Source: an uncultured Brevibacillus sp.
Lineage (GTDB): Bacteria > Bacillota > Bacilli > Brevibacillales > Brevibacillaceae
Reading direction: 5' to 3'
Length of the DNA stretch: 64,000 bases
Assembly: GCF_947502445.1 (NCBI RefSeq)
Contig: NZ_CANMZW010000019.1
Span: forward strand, 1-64,000
Position 1 is the first letter of the stretch. Each line of letters starts with the position of its first letter. Made by a program: the position numbers and the translations under genes. Positions 9,118 through 18,502 of the stretch are shown piece after piece. Below the pieces are notes generated by a model. It was not told the origin of the DNA, did no database searches, and saw only the letters and a list, made by a program, of their open reading frames with translations.

Positions 9118-10572
9118 ATGTACTGGGTACAGCATGACGACCTGAACTATGCATGGATTAATGGGGAAAAAGTATTTGTAAAAGATTCGATGGAAGTCAT
9201 GAATCCGGCGACCGGGAAACCGCTGGCACGTGTTCCTCGCGGCGGAAAGGAATTAACCAAACAGGCAATTGATGCTGCATCACAAGCATTTCCTGCATGG
9301 TCAAAGCTGCCTGCAGATCAGCGGGCTACGTATTTGCTGGATTGGGCGGAACGTATACTGGCAGATCGGGAACGACTGGCTTGGCTGCTGTCGACAGAAC
9401 AGGGGAAGCCGCTTGATGAAGCCAGAGGCGAAATTTTTGGGACGACAGTCTATATTCGCTGGTATGCCGAAGAAGGAAAGCGTGCGTATGGGGAGATTAT
9501 TCCCGCTTCTCGTCAGGGACAACGCTTGATGGTATTTAAAGAAGCTATTGGCGTGGTCGGACTCATTCCTCCGGCTAACTTTCCCAGCGCCATCGTGGCG
9601 AACAAAGTCGCACCTGCACTTGCAGCCGGATGCACGTTCGTACTGAAGCCTGCGGAACAGACTCCACTCATTGCCATCGCCTTGCTCGATCATTTGATGG
9701 CAACAGGTATTCCGGCAGGTGTTGCCAATGTCGTGACGGGTGTAGCCGAGGAAATCGGATCAACCTTGTCAGCAGATCCTCGCGTGCGCAAGATCGGGTT
9801 TACTGGATCGACGGAGGTAGGCAAAATCTTGATGCGCCAAGCGGCTGACAATGTAAAACGTCTTACGCTGGAGCTGGGCGGAAATGCGCCAGTCGTCGTC
9901 TTTCCAGATGCCAATATAGACAAGACTGTCGATGCGATCATGGGCAACAAGTTCGAAAACTGCGGACAAGTTTGCAACGGGATCAACTTGATCTACGCCC
10001 ACGAATCCATTCGAGCAGAACTCGTGGATAAGCTGGCAGAAAAAATCCTTAATCTGAAAGTAGGAGTCGGCACGGACGAAGGCACGCAAATCGGCCCCAT
10101 GATTGACCCAAGCTACCTCGATAAGGTCGAGTCACTGGTGGGCGATGCCGTGGCAAAAGGGGCCAAGCTCGTCGTAGGCGGCAAACGTGTGACCGATGAA
10201 GGGTTGCAAGACGGATATTTTTATGCTCCCACATTGCTGGATGACGTGACCGCAGATATGGATGTAACGAAGCGTGAAATCTTTGGACCAGTCGCCCCTG
10301 TTTTGACTTTTACCGATGAGATAGAAGTGCTTGCCAGGTGCAACAATACGCCTTATGGATTGGCTGCCTATGTGTTTACGAAGGATGCGGCGCGCATGTT
10401 CCGCATGATTGACGGACTTGAGGTAGGGAATCTAGCTATTAACGGGACGTCGCTTGCCAACCCGCAATCGCCATTCGGTGGCGTAAAGGAAAGCGGAATT
10501 GGCAGAGTCGGCGGACACCAAGGGCTTGAGGAATACATGGAGCTGAAGTATGTGGCGTTAACGATTGAGTAA
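9118..10572 (+). CDS. NAD(P)-dependent aldehyde dehydrogenase
   Basis: A protein of 484 residues with the standard ALDH features. It shows IPPANFPSA in the fold, the glutamate in LELGGNAP, the catalytic cysteine in NCGQVCNG, EIFGPVAP, and a C-terminal SPFGGVKESG. It resembles lactaldehyde/succinate-semialdehyde dehydrogenases. In this operon it probably oxidises the gamma-glutamyl aldehyde made by an upstream SDR, as PuuC does in putrescine use. AAGGAGGGC precedes the ATG by a normal distance. A terminator-like hairpin directly after the stop may lower expression of the permease and second SDR. Confidence 0.9.
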   Translation: MYWVQHDDLNYAWINGEKVFVKDSMEVMNPATGKPLARVPRGGKELTKQAIDAASQAFPAWSKLPADQRATYLLDWAERILADRERLAWLLSTEQGKPLDEARGEIFGTTVYIRWYAEEGKRAYGEIIPASRQGQRLMVFKEAIGVVGLIPPANFPSAIVANKVAPALAAGCTFVLKPAEQTPLIAIALLDHLMATGIPAGVANVVTGVAEEIGSTLSADPRVRKIGFTGSTEVGKILMRQAADNVKRLTLELGGNAPVVVFPDANIDKTVDAIMGNKFENCGQVCNGINLIYAHESIRAELVDKLAEKILNLKVGVGTDEGTQIGPMIDPSYLDKVESLVGDAVAKGAKLVVGGKRVTDEGLQDGYFYAPTLLDDVTADMDVTKREIFGPVAPVLTFTDEIEVLARCNNTPYGLAAYVFTKDAARMFRMIDGLEVGNLAINGTSLANPQSPFGGVKESGIGRVGGHQGLEEYMELKYVALTIE

Positions 10573-10574
10573 CG

Positions 10575-10597
10575 CCACCCCTTCGGTGGTTTTTTCG
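10575..10597 (+). terminator. intra-operon terminator or attenuator
   Basis: CCACC-CCTTC-GGTGG followed by six T residues, right after the aldehyde dehydrogenase stop. The next gene is on the same strand 30 bases on, so it may be a partial terminator. Confidence 0.75.
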
Positions 10598-10628
10598 CTT
10601 CGACAATTTTTAAAACGAGGTGCTGCAA

Positions 10629-12017
10629 ATGTCAAATGCCACTGCAGAAGTGCAATCATCCAAGACTGGCACGAACCTTGGCTACAAACAGGAGCTGAAG
10701 CGAGCCCTTACGTTCAAGGATTTGGTCATCTACGGATTGATCACGATGCTCCCCATCGCCCCCATTCAGGTGTATGGGATGATTGCACATGAAGCATCCG
10801 GAATGGTTCCGATCGTGTATCTGGTCGGCATCATCGCGATGGTCTTTACCGCGCTTAGCTATAGCAAAATGAGCAACGAGTTTCCGATTGCAGGCTCTGT
10901 TTATTCGTATGTGCAGCGCGGTTTGAACCCTCATGTCGGGTTTGTAACCGGATGGCTGATCGCTGTCGATTATTTAATGGCACCAGCTTTGCTGACAGCA
11001 TTTTCGGCGATGTGGTTGAACAGCATTATTCCTGCCATACCTACCCCCGTCATTGTTTTAGTATTTCTTGCCATTAATACATTTGTAACCGCACGTGGAA
11101 TTTCACTGACAGCAACGACGAACAAAATTTTTCTGTTTTTTGAGATCGCCATTCTTCTCGTATTTATGGGATTAGCTATTAAATTTGTGTTTATTGACGG
11201 GCATGGGGCGGGAGGCTTCTCTTTGGCACCGTTGTTCCAAGCCGGCAAGATTGACCTCGGATTTATCGCGAGCGCAGCTTCTATCGCCGTTCTGGGCTTC
11301 CTAGGATTCGACGTCATTTCGACACTTTCCGAAGAAGTGAAAAATCCTGCCAGAACGGTTGGACGAGCTACGGTGTCAACCCTGGTATTGATTGGTGTGA
11401 TTTTTATGGCGCAAACGTATCTGGCTGCGCTAGCCCACCCGGATTACACCAACCTCGACCCGGATATGGCGTACTTTGATATCGCCCGAGAAGTCGGTGG
11501 AGAGTTCCTGTACTATGCATTCATTCTGATTGCCGTAGCTGCAGTAGGGATTGCAAACGCTTTGGCAATTCAATCCGCCATTTCGCGTATTATCTACTCG
11601 ATGAGCCGTGACAAGCTGCTCCCGTTGTCAAGCTTTTTGGGCAAAATTCACCCGAAATACAAAACACCGTTCAATGCTACCATTTTCGTTGGTGTAGCTT
11701 CCTTCTTTATTGCGATGTTTATGCCGATTGAAACCATTATTCAACTGGTCAATTTCGGTGCTTTGACTTCCTTCATGGTTCTGAATCTTTCTGTATTCGC
11801 TTATTTTTTCGTGAAAAAACGGAAGAGAGACATGAAAGGCTTCATCAACTACTGCTTGCTCCCATGGCTGGGCTTCCTGGTTATTGGGTTCGTATGGTGG
11901 GGCTTTGACTGGAAGACCTTTGCTGTAGGAACAAGCTGGATGGTGGTAGGTGTCATTCTGCTAGCATTTAAAACAAAAGGATTTAGAGAGCTGCCGCCAA
12001 CAATGAGAGATTTGTAA
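10629..12017 (+). CDS. APC family amino acid/amine permease
   Basis: A polytopic membrane protein of 462 residues with about 12 predicted spans and an amino acid-polyamine-organocation superfamily layout. Residues near the first span read DLVIYGLITMLPIAPIQVYG, and the DVISTLSEEVKNP region after span six is typical of the family. It probably imports the amine that feeds the operon. GTG 10620 is in frame, but CGAGGTG lies correctly for the ATG at 10629. It is separated from the aldehyde dehydrogenase by a hairpin with a T-run. Confidence 0.88.
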   Translation: MSNATAEVQSSKTGTNLGYKQELKRALTFKDLVIYGLITMLPIAPIQVYGMIAHEASGMVPIVYLVGIIAMVFTALSYSKMSNEFPIAGSVYSYVQRGLNPHVGFVTGWLIAVDYLMAPALLTAFSAMWLNSIIPAIPTPVIVLVFLAINTFVTARGISLTATTNKIFLFFEIAILLVFMGLAIKFVFIDGHGAGGFSLAPLFQAGKIDLGFIASAASIAVLGFLGFDVISTLSEEVKNPARTVGRATVSTLVLIGVIFMAQTYLAALAHPDYTNLDPDMAYFDIAREVGGEFLYYAFILIAVAAVGIANALAIQSAISRIIYSMSRDKLLPLSSFLGKIHPKYKTPFNATIFVGVASFFIAMFMPIETIIQLVNFGALTSFMVLNLSVFAYFFVKKRKRDMKGFINYCLLPWLGFLVIGFVWWGFDWKTFAVGTSWMVVGVILLAFKTKGFRELPPTMRDL

Positions 12018-12076
12018 AAAAGGCCCTGTTCTAAAAGACATGCAAAGGAAAATACAGGACGAGGAGGTACACATCG

Positions 12077-12835
12077 ATGCGTTTACAAAACAAAATTGCA
12101 GTCGTAACAGGCGCGGCACGTGGTATCGGAGCGGCCATTGCCCACAGATTTGCGGAAGAGGGAGCCCGTGTAGTGGCGACCGATGTTAGTACTGTAGGGG
12201 AAGAAGTGGTAGCAGCTGTCACGAGGAAGGGCGGCACCGCCGTGTTTTTTCAGGCTGACGTATCCAAAGCGTCTGAAGTGCAGGCACTCCTGGCTTTTGC
12301 CAAGGAAAACTACGGGATTCCTACGATCCTGTGTAATAACGCGGCGATCAATATCCCAGGCTCCGTCGTCGAAACAGAGGAAGAAGTGTGGGATCGCACG
12401 ATGGAAGTCAATGTGAAATCCATGTTTCTCACATCAAAATACTTCCTGCCAGAAATGATTAAGGCAGGGGGAGGCTCCGTGGTAAATATGGCCTCCGCCA
12501 ACAGCTTTGTTGCAGAGCCGCGCTTGTCTGCCTATGTAACCTCCAAAGGTGCGATTCATATGCTCACCAAGCAAATGGCGCTGGATTTTGCTGCAGAGAA
12601 TGTAAGGGTGAATTGCATTTGCCCGGGGTGGGTAGATACGACTTTCAATGACGCCCATGCCGATTTGTTTGGCGGGCGTGACCATGTGCTGAAGAGCATC
12701 CACGATATCCAACCGATCGGGCGTACTATCCAACCGATTGAAATCGCAAATGTAGCCGTGTTCTTGGCTTCTGACGAATCATCTGCCATGACAGGCAGTG
12801 CCGTCGTGGTGGATGGCGGTTTATCAGCGAAGTAG
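12077..12835 (+). CDS. SDR family oxidoreductase (second of operon)
   Basis: A short-chain dehydrogenase of 252 residues with TGAARGIGAA, NNAAIN, MASANS and YVTSKGA motifs and a C-terminal VVDGG. Its sequence is clearly different from the other SDR at 6932, so the two probably act on different intermediates or substrate isomers. GAGGAGG lies nine bases before the ATG. It is the last gene of the sigma-54 operon, followed by a strong terminator. Confidence 0.9.
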   Translation: MRLQNKIAVVTGAARGIGAAIAHRFAEEGARVVATDVSTVGEEVVAAVTRKGGTAVFFQADVSKASEVQALLAFAKENYGIPTILCNNAAINIPGSVVETEEEVWDRTMEVNVKSMFLTSKYFLPEMIKAGGGSVVNMASANSFVAEPRLSAYVTSKGAIHMLTKQMALDFAAENVRVNCICPGWVDTTFNDAHADLFGGRDHVLKSIHDIQPIGRTIQPIEIANVAVFLASDESSAMTGSAVVVDGGLSAK

Positions 12836-12893
12836 TGAAAAAATGAAAGATGTGTCAAAGAGTAACTACGAATAAAGAAGTGTGAAATAGTTT

Positions 12894-12940
12894 AAACAAG
12901 TCTATCCCGTGGATGAGAAGGGGTAGGCTTGTTTTTTCTT
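12894..12940 (+). terminator. terminator of the first sigma-54 operon
   Basis: AAACAAGTCTATCCC pairs, with small mismatches, with GGGGTAGGCTTGTTT, followed by a T-run. Confidence 0.85.
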
Positions 12941-12988
12941 ATTCTCCGTCCAAAGGACTCTATGCCAAAAAGCAAATTAGAATAACTC

Positions 12989-13480
12989 TTAACACAAAAC
13001 GATTATTCGATAAGGCATAGTTTGGGCGGGGATACTCCTTGTGGCAGGTCCATAGATAACAATTAGATCTCGGTTCACGAGGCTTCTAGAAAAGGGTTGC
13101 CCATTTGTTAACACGATTTGGGTATTTGGAGAAATAGTTAGTTGTAATTGCCCGTCACTACTCACCAGGTGACTATTAAAATAATCTACTTTTACATTTT
13201 GAAAAGAGCTATTTTTTACCATGACCAGTGCTTGATATTGTGGAGGATAAATAAAAGGAACAGGCGCATTCCCATCATAATATCCAGTTACATGATCTCC
13301 TATTGCCACCATTACATGGTCTACAAAGTAAGTTGTAGGCGATACTACGAAATTAACTGATGCTCCTAAACCGTTGTCTATAGATATTAATTTATAACAG
13401 CCTTCCCCTTCGCCATTTTGCCCTGTAATGAAATCACTTATCATCGTAACGGTCCCCTGAAAAGAATAGAAATTAATCAT
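12989..13480 (-). CDS. conserved hypothetical protein
   Basis: A protein of 163 residues beginning MINFYSFQGTVTMISDF and rich in short hydrophobic strands, with PVPFIYPPQYQALV in the middle and RSIPAQTMPYRIIVLC at the end. It has no signal peptide or membrane span and looks like a small all-beta protein. GGAGGTATTTGC lies before the ATG. It is convergent with the SDR operon and shares no terminator I can identify. I recall similar unnamed proteins in Brevibacillus but no function. Confidence 0.75.
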   Translation of the reverse strand: MINFYSFQGTVTMISDFITGQNGEGEGCYKLISIDNGLGASVNFVVSPTTYFVDHVMVAIGDHVTGYYDGNAPVPFIYPPQYQALVMVKNSSFQNVKVDYFNSHLVSSDGQLQLTISPNTQIVLTNGQPFSRSLVNRDLIVIYGPATRSIPAQTMPYRIIVLC

Positions 13481-13900
13481 GCAAATACCTCCATTGCTGA
13501 AAGGCAGGTAGTGGGCCTATTTTTTTGGTGATCGTTCTCTTTCCATTAATGGTTCCTGCAAAAAATGAAACATGTAATACATACTTCTAAACTAATTTAT
13601 GTGAATGTACAGAGAGAGGTGAATATCATCATTTGTCTTTGCTTGGTCTTTTCTCCTCCTATTCCGATATTGTTTCAATCCTATCGTTAATGTTTATCAA
13701 ACAAATCCTACCATTTTTTTCATTACCAAAACGTGATTTTTGCCGATGACTTTTTGTAATAAGACCGGAATTCCTGTTACCATTAGGGGTTCCGGTCTCA
13801 TACATTATTTTTTGTAAGAATAGTTGTGTCTTAGTACTTGGGAAAAAGAGAGTTCTAGATTCGGTCCGATAACTTAATGGTGCAGCCAGGGGACGGGAAG
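13481..13900. other. intergenic stretch
   Basis: AT-rich, without a convincing gene. GACCGGAA and TTCCGGTC (13762-13798) form a long hairpin with no clear T-run, so I do not call it a terminator. Confidence 0.4.
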
Positions 13901-14224
13901 AATGGTCAAAGCGTATGCCGGAAGAGTTCTTTATCGCCGCCTTAGAGCAGGCGAGAGAAGGAGGATATCTAGTGATGGGAGTACTGCGCATGGAGCCGGC
14001 TGAAACTGGATAAAGGAGATACTGAAGAATTTCAGGTTACTGCCGTTTATGATGACGATACCAAGGAAGCTCTGACGAAAGGGATTCGATGGACCTCTTC
14101 CAACGAAGAAATTGCCGTGGTTGACGAGAATGGACGAGTTACGGCCAAAGAGAAGGGAAACGTGCAAATCATCGCAACCTTTCAGGGAAAAAAAGCAGTA
14201 TTCCTGGTCCAGGTGAAAGGGTAG
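13896..14224 (+). pseudogene. remnant of a bacterial Ig-like (BIG_2) domain protein
   Basis: From about 14002 the frame encodes LKLDKGDTEEFQVTAVYDD, then WTSSNEEIAVVDENGRVTA and a final FLVQVKG stop: one complete BIG_2 domain of about 75 residues. Just upstream, in another frame, VLRMEPAE reads as the domain's first strand, so a shift of a few bases occurs near 14003. Earlier sequence (EEWSKRMPEEFFIAALEQA) is open but I do not recognise it. BIG_2 domains occur in cell-surface proteins. No secretion signal remains. Confidence 0.65.
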
Positions 14225-14474
14225 CTACTCCAATTGCGTCAATGGATAACGTAACCTCCTGTCAAAGAGATAAGGGGTTTTTCTCGTTTCCTACATCGTA
14301 AATTTGCATTCATTTTTATTTAATGGTAAAATATGAAAAATTTAAAAAGGGAGTTTTTCCATGATCAGAGACAATAAGTAACGTATAGGCTCTAGCCCCA
14401 AAGCCCGAGGACCTCCATATGATTCTACTCTATTCGTTATACAAAAAAATTGAGATCATACGGAGGTTAAGAAG

Positions 14475-15047
14475 ATGAGTAAACCTGTAATGAACGTAGC
14501 GTTGGTAAGCGGACCTGATTGCGATATGGAAGTCCAAGCAATCCGAGCATCTCTGGAGTATTTTGGTGTAAGAGTTTTTACTTATTGGGTTGGTAGGCCA
14601 AATGATCTGATTGATGTCCTGTCCGGTAAGGACCTGTATCCGAATACGGATATAATCCTTCTTTGCTTCCATGGCGATGAAGGCCAATTTATCATGCCAG
14701 AATTGGAAGAAAGTATTTATGAACCAGGAGAACCAAAGGGTGACTTTGGGCCGGAGGAGATCAGACAAATTGCCCAGCTGACCGGGAAAACTGTAATCGG
14801 CACCGGATGCTCAGTAGGAAAAAGAGAGACGGCACAAGCATTTCTCGACAGTGGTTGTGAAGTCTATATCGGGCCAAATGATTATCCAGATGGGAATGAC
14901 GCACTCATGTTTGTTCTGAGACTTTTCCACGACCTCATTCAGAACAACCGAAGCGTTAAGGAAGCTTTTCAGAACGCCAAGTCTCTGGACGCGGAGATGG
15001 ACATGTTTCAGATATATGAAAATGCGCGGCAATCTAGTAGGAAATGA
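14475..15047 (+). CDS. caspase/CHAT-like fold protein, uncharacterised
   Basis: A protein of 190 residues with CGGAGG before the ATG. It alternates predicted strands and helices. It carries LCFHGDEGQ at about residues 66-74 and TVIGTGCSVGKRETA at about 111-125, a His-Gly then Gly-Cys arrangement like the catalytic dyad of caspase-fold and CHAT peptidases. The segment GCEVYIGPNDYPDGNDALMF and a helical C-terminus follow. I recall relatives being labelled delta-aminolevulinate dehydratase, which this length and sequence do not support. There is no signal peptide. It is followed by a strong terminator and is monocistronic. Confidence 0.6.
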   Translation: MSKPVMNVALVSGPDCDMEVQAIRASLEYFGVRVFTYWVGRPNDLIDVLSGKDLYPNTDIILLCFHGDEGQFIMPELEESIYEPGEPKGDFGPEEIRQIAQLTGKTVIGTGCSVGKRETAQAFLDSGCEVYIGPNDYPDGNDALMFVLRLFHDLIQNNRSVKEAFQNAKSLDAEMDMFQIYENARQSSRK

Positions 15048-15110
15048 AACGTATGAGTAGAATAATAACTTAACTTCCTTCCATATTGGAAAGGGTTTAC
15101 GATTGCAGAC

Positions 15111-15149
15111 AAACTGCCTCGCTGGTCGTTCGGCGAGGCAGTTTTTTTC
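15111..15149 (+). terminator. strong Rho-independent terminator
   Basis: AACTGCCTCGC pairs with GCGAGGCAGTT, followed by seven T residues. Confidence 0.92.
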
Positions 15150-15298
15150 GCCCGAATTTGTACGGCAACACGTCAAACTATGTGACAGTCAAAACATGAC
15201 ACCGAAACTTGAGGTGACACTGTGTGAAGCTTTATAATGTCGCAGTAATCCTTTACGGGTGATTTATGTTCTCCATCTTATAAGGGTGGGACGCAGAA

Positions 15299-15446
15299 AT
15301 GAGAGGCTACTGTCAGTATTCTGTTGCTGAACTGCCGAACGGTGCAGGACAAGGAACTTGCGGAGCTGTTTGAGGTTTCCGTACAGACGATTTATAGGGG
15401 GATTGAAACCATAAATGGGACCGGCATCCCCATCACTCAAATGTAA
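15299..15446 (+). pseudogene. N-terminal fragment of a YafY/WYL-type regulator
   Basis: RLLSV in one frame continues, after a two-base shift near 15317, as LLNCRTVQDKELAELFEVS then VQTIYRGIETIN and GIPI. This is the HTH_11 head of YafY-family regulators. The frame then stops at 15446, so the WYL effector domain is missing. The gene next to it encodes a DUF1801 protein. Confidence 0.7.
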
Positions 15447-15455
15447 AAGTTAGGA

Positions 15456-15884
15456 ATGATCCGTGTGAACGAGATTGAAAACACTCAGGTAGCAGCTGTA
15501 TTCGAACAGTATCCAATACATATTCAGGAAAAGCTGTTGTTCCTCCGTCAACTCATCTTGGATACTGCAGCGGAAACAGATGGAGTTGAAACTGTGGAAG
15601 AGGCGTTAAAATGGGGGGAACCTAGTTATGTCACGAAAAAAGGGAGCACCATTCGAATAGGTTGGAAAAAGTCAATTCCGAATCGGTATGCCCTTTATTT
15701 TAACTGTAACACAAAGCTGGTTGAGACATTCAGGGAAATTTACCGAGATACCTTCAAGTTTGAAGGCAACCGAGCGATCGTGTTCGATGATAACGCCGTT
15801 TTATTGATTGATGAACTAAAGCAATGCATTTCTGCAGCGCTTACTTACCATACCCGGAAACATCTCCCTATGTTAGGCTTGTAA
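15456..15884 (+). CDS. DUF1801 domain-containing protein
   Basis: A protein of 142 residues with ALKWGEPSYVTKKGSTIRIGWK and YFNCNTKLVETFREIY, the core of the DUF1801 (YdhG-like) family. The fold resembles CyaY/YdhG small alpha-beta proteins and the function is unknown. There is no good ribosome site (AAAGTTAGGA). It follows a broken YafY-type regulator by ten bases, a common pairing in Bacillales, suggesting it was once expressed with that regulator. Confidence 0.8.
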   Translation: MIRVNEIENTQVAAVFEQYPIHIQEKLLFLRQLILDTAAETDGVETVEEALKWGEPSYVTKKGSTIRIGWKKSIPNRYALYFNCNTKLVETFREIYRDTFKFEGNRAIVFDDNAVLLIDELKQCISAALTYHTRKHLPMLGL

Positions 15885-15917
15885 TTTCATTTTACTTAAT
15901 CGTTTGAATATCACTTT

Positions 15918-16097
15918 AACACAGCTGGATGGAGAGACGGATTGGATGATGAGTTCAAAGATACTCAAGGTGGCAGATACAAAATTAAGAATCTGGACAA
16001 GATTATTCTACCTGGAAAATCCAATAAAAAGGTAGAAAATTTATTTCCCATGATATGCTACGACGAGGAAATTACGAAAAGTAAAATTATTTTATAA
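15918..16097 (+). pseudogene. unidentified coding remnant
   Basis: A start-less frame of 59 codons reading NTAGWRDGLDDEFKDT, then RYKIKNLDKIILPG and a stop. It has coding-like composition but no start or ribosome site. I do not recognise the protein. The rest of 15885-16315 shows nothing I can support. Confidence 0.35.
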
Positions 16098-16315
16098 CAT
16101 TATGCGTTTTTAAAAATACTTCTCATCAAATTCAAAAAACGAATCTACCACCCCTTGTAGGATATGAGGATATTATTATTTTCCTTCTAGGGGTAGTTGT
16201 AACGTAGACATTGAAGCTTAAAGCTATTCAATCATTTCTTTGCTCTGGTAGATCGGAAATCCTTGACCGGCACGTCGACAGTGTATGAACTGACATTGTA
16301 CTGAAGACGATCAAT

Positions 16316-17224
16316 CTAACACGTAGTATTTTGTGTATGTAAAGATTTTTTGTTCGAATTTCCAGATCTAATGTTACTACTAACAATCCCACCTAATATA
16401 ATGAGAACGCCAATCCATTGAGACGTGCTTATAGGTTCCGCAAGTACTAAAGAGGACATGGCAATGACAACCGGTAGTTCAGATGCTGTCAGAATCGTTC
16501 CCAAGCCTGACCCAACATGCGGCATTCCAATGGAAAACAAAAGGGGAGGAAGAACAACACCGAATATACCCAATGCCAAACCATAAGGAATCACCCCCAC
16601 TACTACATCCAAATCAAACAAAAACGTTGGAGGGAAAATGATAAATACGGTTATTAGTCCACCTGAAGAAAGAAGAGCACTTTTCATAATGGGAGGGGTT
16701 GCTTTTTCCACAGAGCTACTCAAAAAAATGAATGTGGAAAAGGTTAATGCAGCAAGCAATCCCCAAAAGGTTCCCATCCATGATAATGCCATCTGTTCCT
16801 GAAACAGTATATTCGCTGCTAAAATGGAACCGATTAGAAGCAGTGCGATAGAAAAGAGCTTTCTTAGTGTTGGCCTCTTCTTATGAAAAACCCACTCTAG
16901 CAGTGCTCCGATCCAAACAAATTGGAACAAAAAAACAATAGCAAGCGAAGCGTTCAGGGTTTGTAAGGCTTGGTAATAGAATACTCCTGTCAACCCAAAT
17001 GGAATTCCAGATAGAATAAGTTTTGAAGTTTGTTTCAACGTTAGTTTTTTCTTTTTAGTAAATAAAACAGCAAGCCACGCAAGCACAACTCCGAAAAGAT
17101 ACTGCCCACCGGTTACTGCTGGCACTGTAAAACCTGCTAGATACGCCAGTTTAACAAATGTGGATAATATCCCATAACAGCAGCCTCCTAAAAAAACAAT
17201 CAGTGCATAGTGCCATAATTTCAT
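16316..17224 (-). CDS. DMT superfamily (EamA) transporter
   Basis: A membrane protein of about 302 residues with ten predicted hydrophobic spans in two EamA repeats. The conserved ASLAIVFLFQFVWIGALLEW lies in the first repeat and ILTASELPVVIAMSSLVLAE in the second. The family exports metabolites such as amino acids and nucleosides; the substrate is unknown. The start at the second of two adjacent ATGs (17224) best fits GGAGG six bases upstream. The tail NSNKKSLHTQNTTC is hydrophilic. Confidence 0.88.
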   Translation of the reverse strand: MKLWHYALIVFLGGCCYGILSTFVKLAYLAGFTVPAVTGGQYLFGVVLAWLAVLFTKKKKLTLKQTSKLILSGIPFGLTGVFYYQALQTLNASLAIVFLFQFVWIGALLEWVFHKKRPTLRKLFSIALLLIGSILAANILFQEQMALSWMGTFWGLLAALTFSTFIFLSSSVEKATPPIMKSALLSSGGLITVFIIFPPTFLFDLDVVVGVIPYGLALGIFGVVLPPLLFSIGMPHVGSGLGTILTASELPVVIAMSSLVLAEPISTSQWIGVLIILGGIVSSNIRSGNSNKKSLHTQNTTC

Positions 17225-17414
17225 CATAACCCTCCATTGTTGAACGAAAAAAACCACACAAATGACCAGTAAGGCCTTTGTGTGGCGAAAATAGAGATGA
17301 CTCTCCAGAAAAGTCCACGTCCCAAATCGGTTTTAGTATTCAATTTGGTAACAGTATAAAAACAATTTTACTCATTGTCAATGTTTGGACTTTGGTCCAG
17401 ACCTCGCATACAAA

Positions 17415-18158
17415 CTATTCAACCAACGTCTCTCCAGAGTTCTTTTCAGCGAGGGCAATTCCGACGCGCTTCCCTGAGAAAGGACCGGAATGTTCTAGAT
17501 GGTTTAGGATGAGGTGTGCTGCTTTTTTATACGGAATGATTAGTTCGGGAGTCTTCCTCGCGAGCAGATCGGAAAATTCTGCTTCCGGAACCGCTCTCTC
17601 TGATTCTGAGAAGATCAAGGGCAGCTCTTCAGTCGAATAACGCAGATTCATCAAATAATCGCTGTCTAAACTTTCAGTCATTGGTCCAGGGCATAGAACA
17701 GACCAGTCGAGCTTGGATTGCCGGATGCGATCGTAATTGATCTGGTGAACCTGAAACATCGGAGGAATTCCGACAAGGCCAAGGCTATTTCGGTTCGTAT
17801 GGGGAATATCGAGGAGAGCGGTGCCTGCCAACATCCATAGTCGTCCTCCGAATCGGGGATGCCGATCCGCTTAAGTGATGATCGTGTCGACGATGTGTGC
17901 AAACCCGGATGCATCCTTAGGAGTGCCGGCTGCTATGATGGCAGCATCGCAGCCCGTCAACGCTTCATATACTTGTTGCTGATTGGAGGCGTCTCCCTCA
18001 ATTAACGTTATTCTTTCGTGTTGGGGGGAGATTTCGGATCGATCGCTCCATTTCTCACGGTTTCTCACAAAGGCGGATATAATGAAGCCAGATCGAATAC
18101 CCTCTGTAACCAGATACCGTCCGAGATTTCCGGTTGCTCCGAAGATGATTACGTTCAT
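17415..18158 (-). pseudogene. NAD(P)-binding epimerase-like gene with an in-frame stop
   Basis: MNVIIFGATGNLGRYLV carries the Rossmann GATGxxG motif. The frame runs through GCDAAIIAAGTPKDA to HIVDTIIT and then meets TAA at 17871-17873. The same frame continues beyond the stop as FGGRLWMLAGTALLDIPHT and ends at 17415 (SGETLVE). A single base change, for example CAA to TAA, explains the break; all other sequence looks intact. Relatives are NAD(P)H-binding oxidoreductases of about 250 residues. It is divergent from a truncated HxlR-type regulator, a typical pairing. Confidence 0.8.
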
Positions 18159-18324
18159 ATTTACCTCATGATGTGCTGGTAGATTTTTAGGGAATATGTG
18201 GGGAGCACTTACCTCCATGTAAAAATGTAACATTTGTTCCAAAAAAACCACAAGAATGCACTTTGTCGTGATATACTTACGAAAATGTTAGTCATGGAGT
18301 GAATTTGCGCGGAGGGGGAAAAAG

Positions 18325-18459
18325 ATGGTACAGTCGCTTCCTGAGCAACTGAAGGACGTGCATGAATGTCCCCACAGAGAAGTATTGGATCTGATTTTCC
18401 AAAAGTGGACGACCATCGTGATTTATCATCTGCAATGGAGATCGTCAAGTGAAACTTAG
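18325..18459 (+). pseudogene. HxlR-family regulator, N-terminal fragment
   Basis: After GGAGGGGGAAAAAG, the frame encodes 44 residues: HECPHREVLDLIFQKWTTIV then IYHLQWR, matching the first helix and cysteine of HxlR-type winged-helix regulators (CPV...LIGGKW...IL..L). It stops where the recognition helix should begin. The attenuator-like promoter begins 15 bases after the stop, so the rest may have been lost when that element arrived. It is divergent from the oxidoreductase pseudogene. Confidence 0.65.
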
Positions 18460-18473
18460 TCACCTATTGGAAG

Positions 18474-18502
18474 TTGTAATATAGAAACTGTTATGTTAAA
18501 AT
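18474..18502 (+). promoter_or_regulatory. sigma-A promoter of leader copy 1
   Basis: TTGTAA (18474-18479), a 17-base spacer and TAAAAT (18497-18502). The same boxes and spacing occur at 45191-45219, although the spacer bases differ. Confidence 0.75.

Noticed and set aside
14475..15047. Delta-aminolevulinate dehydratase, a label I recall for similar proteins
   Set aside because: At 190 residues it is far shorter than HemB (about 325) and lacks its active-site lysine and zinc motifs.
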